32,153 nucleotides of DNA from Phlegmacium glaucopus (taxonomy: Eukaryota; Basidiomycota; Agaricomycetes; Agaricales; Cortinariaceae), in assembly GCA_015039465.1 (NCBI GenBank), contig MU129987.1, forward strand, positions 319,200-351,352, in the 5' to 3' direction. A program made the translations under genes and the position numbers. Below are positions 29,616 through 32,153 of the stretch, in pieces. The notes beneath the pieces are model-generated. The model ran no database searches. It was not told the origin of the DNA and saw only the letters and a program-made list of their open reading frames with translations. The stretch's first letter is position 1; every line of letters begins with the position of its first letter.

Positions 29616-32153
29616 ATGCCACCTCGTTGAGGCAAGAAGCCAGCCACAACATTGCCAGCAGCATCACCCCCTCAGCCCTCCCGAACATGCAAACGTGGGC
29701 CGTCAAATGCAGATGACAATGCAAGTAAGCCGAGCACTAAGAAGGCTCGGGGCAACGACGAAGGCATGAACCCTAAGAGAACGAGGAAACCAAGGTAAGT
29801 ACCCCCCCCCCATATGAAACATGGACTCACCGCTGACCGTGTAACGACCCCTTGCAGGAAAACTAGCAGCGTTAAGGCTGCGGAGGCTGCCAGCGAGGCA
29901 CCTCCTGCTACATTGACCCCATACGTACCCTGTCCCTCTTTTTTTTAGCTAGACACTGATATATTTAAGTGCTGAGCGGGTGCTCAAGGCCAGTGGCGCC
30001 TCTGTTGCCCCTCTCGAGCGTCCCTGTGCCCCAGATGCCAAACACATGCCCCCCCCCCCTACCATTCCAGGTGCTCGCCTCCGTCGTGCCAAGCGCCTTG
30101 CTAAGGTAGTCGAACAACCACCAAGCAGCGAGGACGACACAAGCGAAAGACATGAAGATGAAGACAACGACAACAAAGTCAAAGACACCGGCAACAAGAA
30201 CAACGACAACGAAGACAGCGCAGTCAAAGACAACAAAGACAACAAAGACGATGCAGCTGAAGATGAAGACGACATGGTAGAAGATGCCAGCAACAATGCC
30301 CACAAAGACCAGACCAACAAAATGGAGGAAGCCAGCAGTGATACCGGGAGCGACGAAATCGAGGACGCCAGCAATGATACCGGGAGTGACGAGATTGAGG
30401 ACGCCGGCAATGATACCGGGAGCGACAACAACAACCCTGTCATCTCCATCATCCCTCCTGTCTCCCCTATTGTCCTCGTCGTCAAAGGTATTTCTTATTT
30501 CTTATTTCTCTCGTTTTTCTTGTCTAATTTATTTATTTTAGTACCAACTCCACCCATAAACCCTGTCCTTGATCAAGGTGGTCTGATTTCTCTCTCGTTT
30601 TTCTTGTATAATTTATTTATTTATTTATTTATTTTAGTATCAACTCCACCCATGAACCCTGTCCTTGATCAAGGTAGTCTTATTTCTCTCTGTTTTTTTT
30701 GTATAATTTATTTATTTATTTTAGTACCAACTCCACCCATGAACCCTGTCCTTGATCAAGGTAGTCTTATTTCTCTCTCGTTTTTCTTGTATAATTTATT
30801 TATTTATTTTAGTACCAACTCCACCCATGAACCCTGTCCTTGATCAAGGTAGTCTTATTTCTCTCTCATTTTTCTTGTATAATTTATTTATTTATTTTAG
30901 GACCAACTCCACCCATGAACCCTGTCCTTGATCAAGGTAGTCTTATTTCTCTCTCGTTTTTCTTGTATAATTTATTTATTTATTTTAGTATCAACTCCAC
31001 CCATGAACCCTGTCCTTGATCAAGGTAGTCTTATTTCTCTCTCGTTTTTCTTGTATAATTTATTTATTTATTTTAGCACCAACTCCACCCATGAACCCTG
31101 TCCTTGATCAAGGTAGTCTTATTTCTCTCTCTTTTTCTTGTATAATTTATTTATTTATTTTAGTCAACTCCACCCATGAACCCTGTCCTTGATCAAGATC
31201 TTTTTCTCTCGTTTTTCTTGTATAATTTATTTATTTTAGTATCAACTCCACCCATGAAACCTGTCCTTGATCAAGGTAGTCATTCTCTCTTTTTTTTTAT
31301 TTATTTATTGTTTTGAAAATCTATTCAATTCATGAAACCTGTTGCAATGGGAAGTCCACCACCTCTCCATGGGTCTTCTTGAATAATAGATGATTTTATC
31401 TGAGGCAGGGCCTATGGTAATGTACTCAATCATGCTGACTTCAATTATGAGGATGATGAACATACCTTGGTTAAACCACAACTCACATTCAAGATTTATA
31501 TTTATGTTGAGACTGGTGATGTGTTGGGGTTAAACAAGGTTCCTGATTTCACTTTGCAGCTTCCAGTATCTGTTTTTATCTTGTCTGGATCCTCTCTTCT
31601 TGCTAAGCCTGTGTTGGAGAAGGCTACACAACTTCATGCTTCCATCATTGGTGAGTATTATTATTAATATTACTATTTAAATTGAACCAGATCTACTTTA
31701 GATTACAACATATTTTTTTCATTCTGATCTTAAAAAAAAAAAAAAAAAAAAAAAAAGATAAGTGATCAAGGTGGTCTAGAATGCCATGTCCTCTTTGTGA
31801 GTGACTTGGGTTGAATTTATTAACCTTATTATTTACAATTGCTAGCTTCTTTCAAACAATGCTTCTGTTCATTCCTTTAGGATTCTTAATCCTGTACTGG
31901 CTGGTCCATCAACTTCTCTTTCACAGTACACCCTGTCCAACACAGATTCACGCCCCAGAGACACCATCAGAGCTACCAAACTCAAAGAGTCGTCGACTCA
32001 ACCAGAAGCTCATCACTCTTCTCACTGATAACAACATTGAGTTTGATCGTGACCTTTGCCAGAACATTGATAAACCTTCTCTTCAGACAATATATCAGCG
32101 ATACTGTGCAGTCAATGAAATTCATCATCAAATTGACCATCTGAGGAAGGAAC
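29616..32153 (+). CDS. Multi-exon low-complexity gene with tandem micro-exons, partial at window end
   Basis: Proposed exons: 29616-29794, 29858-29924, 29977-30487, then the micro-exons of 30542-31275, about 31400-31650, and about 31912 to the edge. The introns between the first exons are 63, 52 and 54 nt with phases that match. The N-terminus (M-P-P-R-*-G-K-K-P) has an in-frame TGA at 29628-29630; a CGA to TGA change would explain it, so the copy may be dead or start elsewhere. Exon 1 is basic (P-K-R-T-R-K-P-R, a possible nuclear signal) and exon 3 is strongly acidic with a thrice-repeated D-T-G-S-D. A later exon is globular (L-Q-L-P-V-S-V-F-I-L-S-G-S-S), and the last frame (L-N-Q-K-L-I-T-L-L) runs off the end. 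The composition resembles fungal transposon-linked hypothetical proteins; no function is assigned. Confidence 0.6.
30488..31300 (+). repeat. Tandem exon-intron cassette, nine micro-exons
   Basis: Period is about 88 bases. Exon copies lie at 30542-30577, 30638-30673, 30725-30760, 30813-30848, 30901-30936, 30989-31024, 31077-31112, 31164-31197 and 31240-31275. Eight are exactly 36 nt; the eighth is 34 nt and lacks a GT donor. Each is bounded by TTTTAG and GT[AG]GT, with ~52-nt introns. The intron before the first copy is phase 1, and 36 nt keeps that phase, so each adds V-P-T-P-P-M-N-P-V-L-D-Q (with S, G or A variants at the first two positions). A degenerate tenth copy may follow (about 31320). 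Confidence 0.85.
31732..31756. repeat. 25-base A tract
   Basis: An uninterrupted run of A lies within the presumed intron after 31652. It could mark the end of a retroposed sequence or be a simple repeat. No target duplication is visible. Confidence 0.7.

Noticed and set aside
29345..29716. Proline- and histidine-rich frames before the last gene
   Set aside because: The stretch is a duplicated CATCGCTTCCCACCCT-type simple repeat; no start or splice evidence ties these frames to the gene at 29616.
30488..31300. CRISPR-like repeat-spacer pattern
   Set aside because: Both the 36-nt and the ~52-nt parts are repeated, so there are no unique spacers; the boundaries are splice signals and the setting is eukaryotic.

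Overview
The window looks like a transposon-rich stretch of a fungal genome, most likely a mushroom-forming basidiomycete (Agaricomycete). Four things support this: introns are very short (about 45-71 nt, GT..AG) wherever I can place them; the genes are split into many small exons; a hAT transposase fossil has a fungal-type exon layout; and there are pieces of families that are multi-copy in Agaricomycetes (a Plavaka/KDZ-type C-terminal segment and a USP-like peptidase). The family and taxon assignments are from memory of these families; no search was run. No bacterial-style operons, rRNA genes or CRISPR arrays are present.

Layout. 1-3.6 kb: a terminal-inverted-repeat element with a GT-rich minisatellite core, then a 158-bp satellite (1795-2760), then about eleven copies of a ~50-bp unit that is itself a hairpin (2833-3430). 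3.6-5.6 kb: hAT-type non-autonomous elements, including one nested in another with clean 8-bp target duplications. 6.1-9.7 kb: a mariner-like MITE, a serine-rich decayed coding region, a 1.36-kb palindrome with tRNA-like promoters in both arms, and a related element fragment. 9.7-15.8 kb: the 3' end of a Plavaka/KDZ-like gene interrupted by a solo LTR that itself carries a MITE; then a multi-exon hAT transposase pseudogene interrupted by an LTR-in-LTR nest and by a TA-target element sitting exactly at a splice donor. 15.8-20.5 kb: two tandem units of a short LTR element sharing one LTR, each with later insertions. 20.5-25.1 kb: a USP-like pseudogene split by a solo LTR, plus further MITEs. 25.4-28.9 kb: minus-strand coding remnants, including a cysteine-rich gene with two adjacent stops. 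28.9-32.15 kb: one more MITE half with a tRNA-like segment, then a plus-strand multi-exon gene running off the end, with nine tandem copies of a 36-nt micro-exon plus intron.

Little here works together as a pathway; most of the window is a record of successive insertions. Its order can be read from target-site duplications, 5 bp for LTRs with TG..CA ends, 8 bp for hAT-like elements and TA for mariner-like ones.

The two least ordinary signals are (a) a family of 8-bp-TSD elements that share CTTTAC..CTCCCCCACC ends while each member carries its own subterminal palindromic motif, some with a tRNA-like segment, and (b) the phase-preserving tandem micro-exon array at 30.5-31.3 kb.
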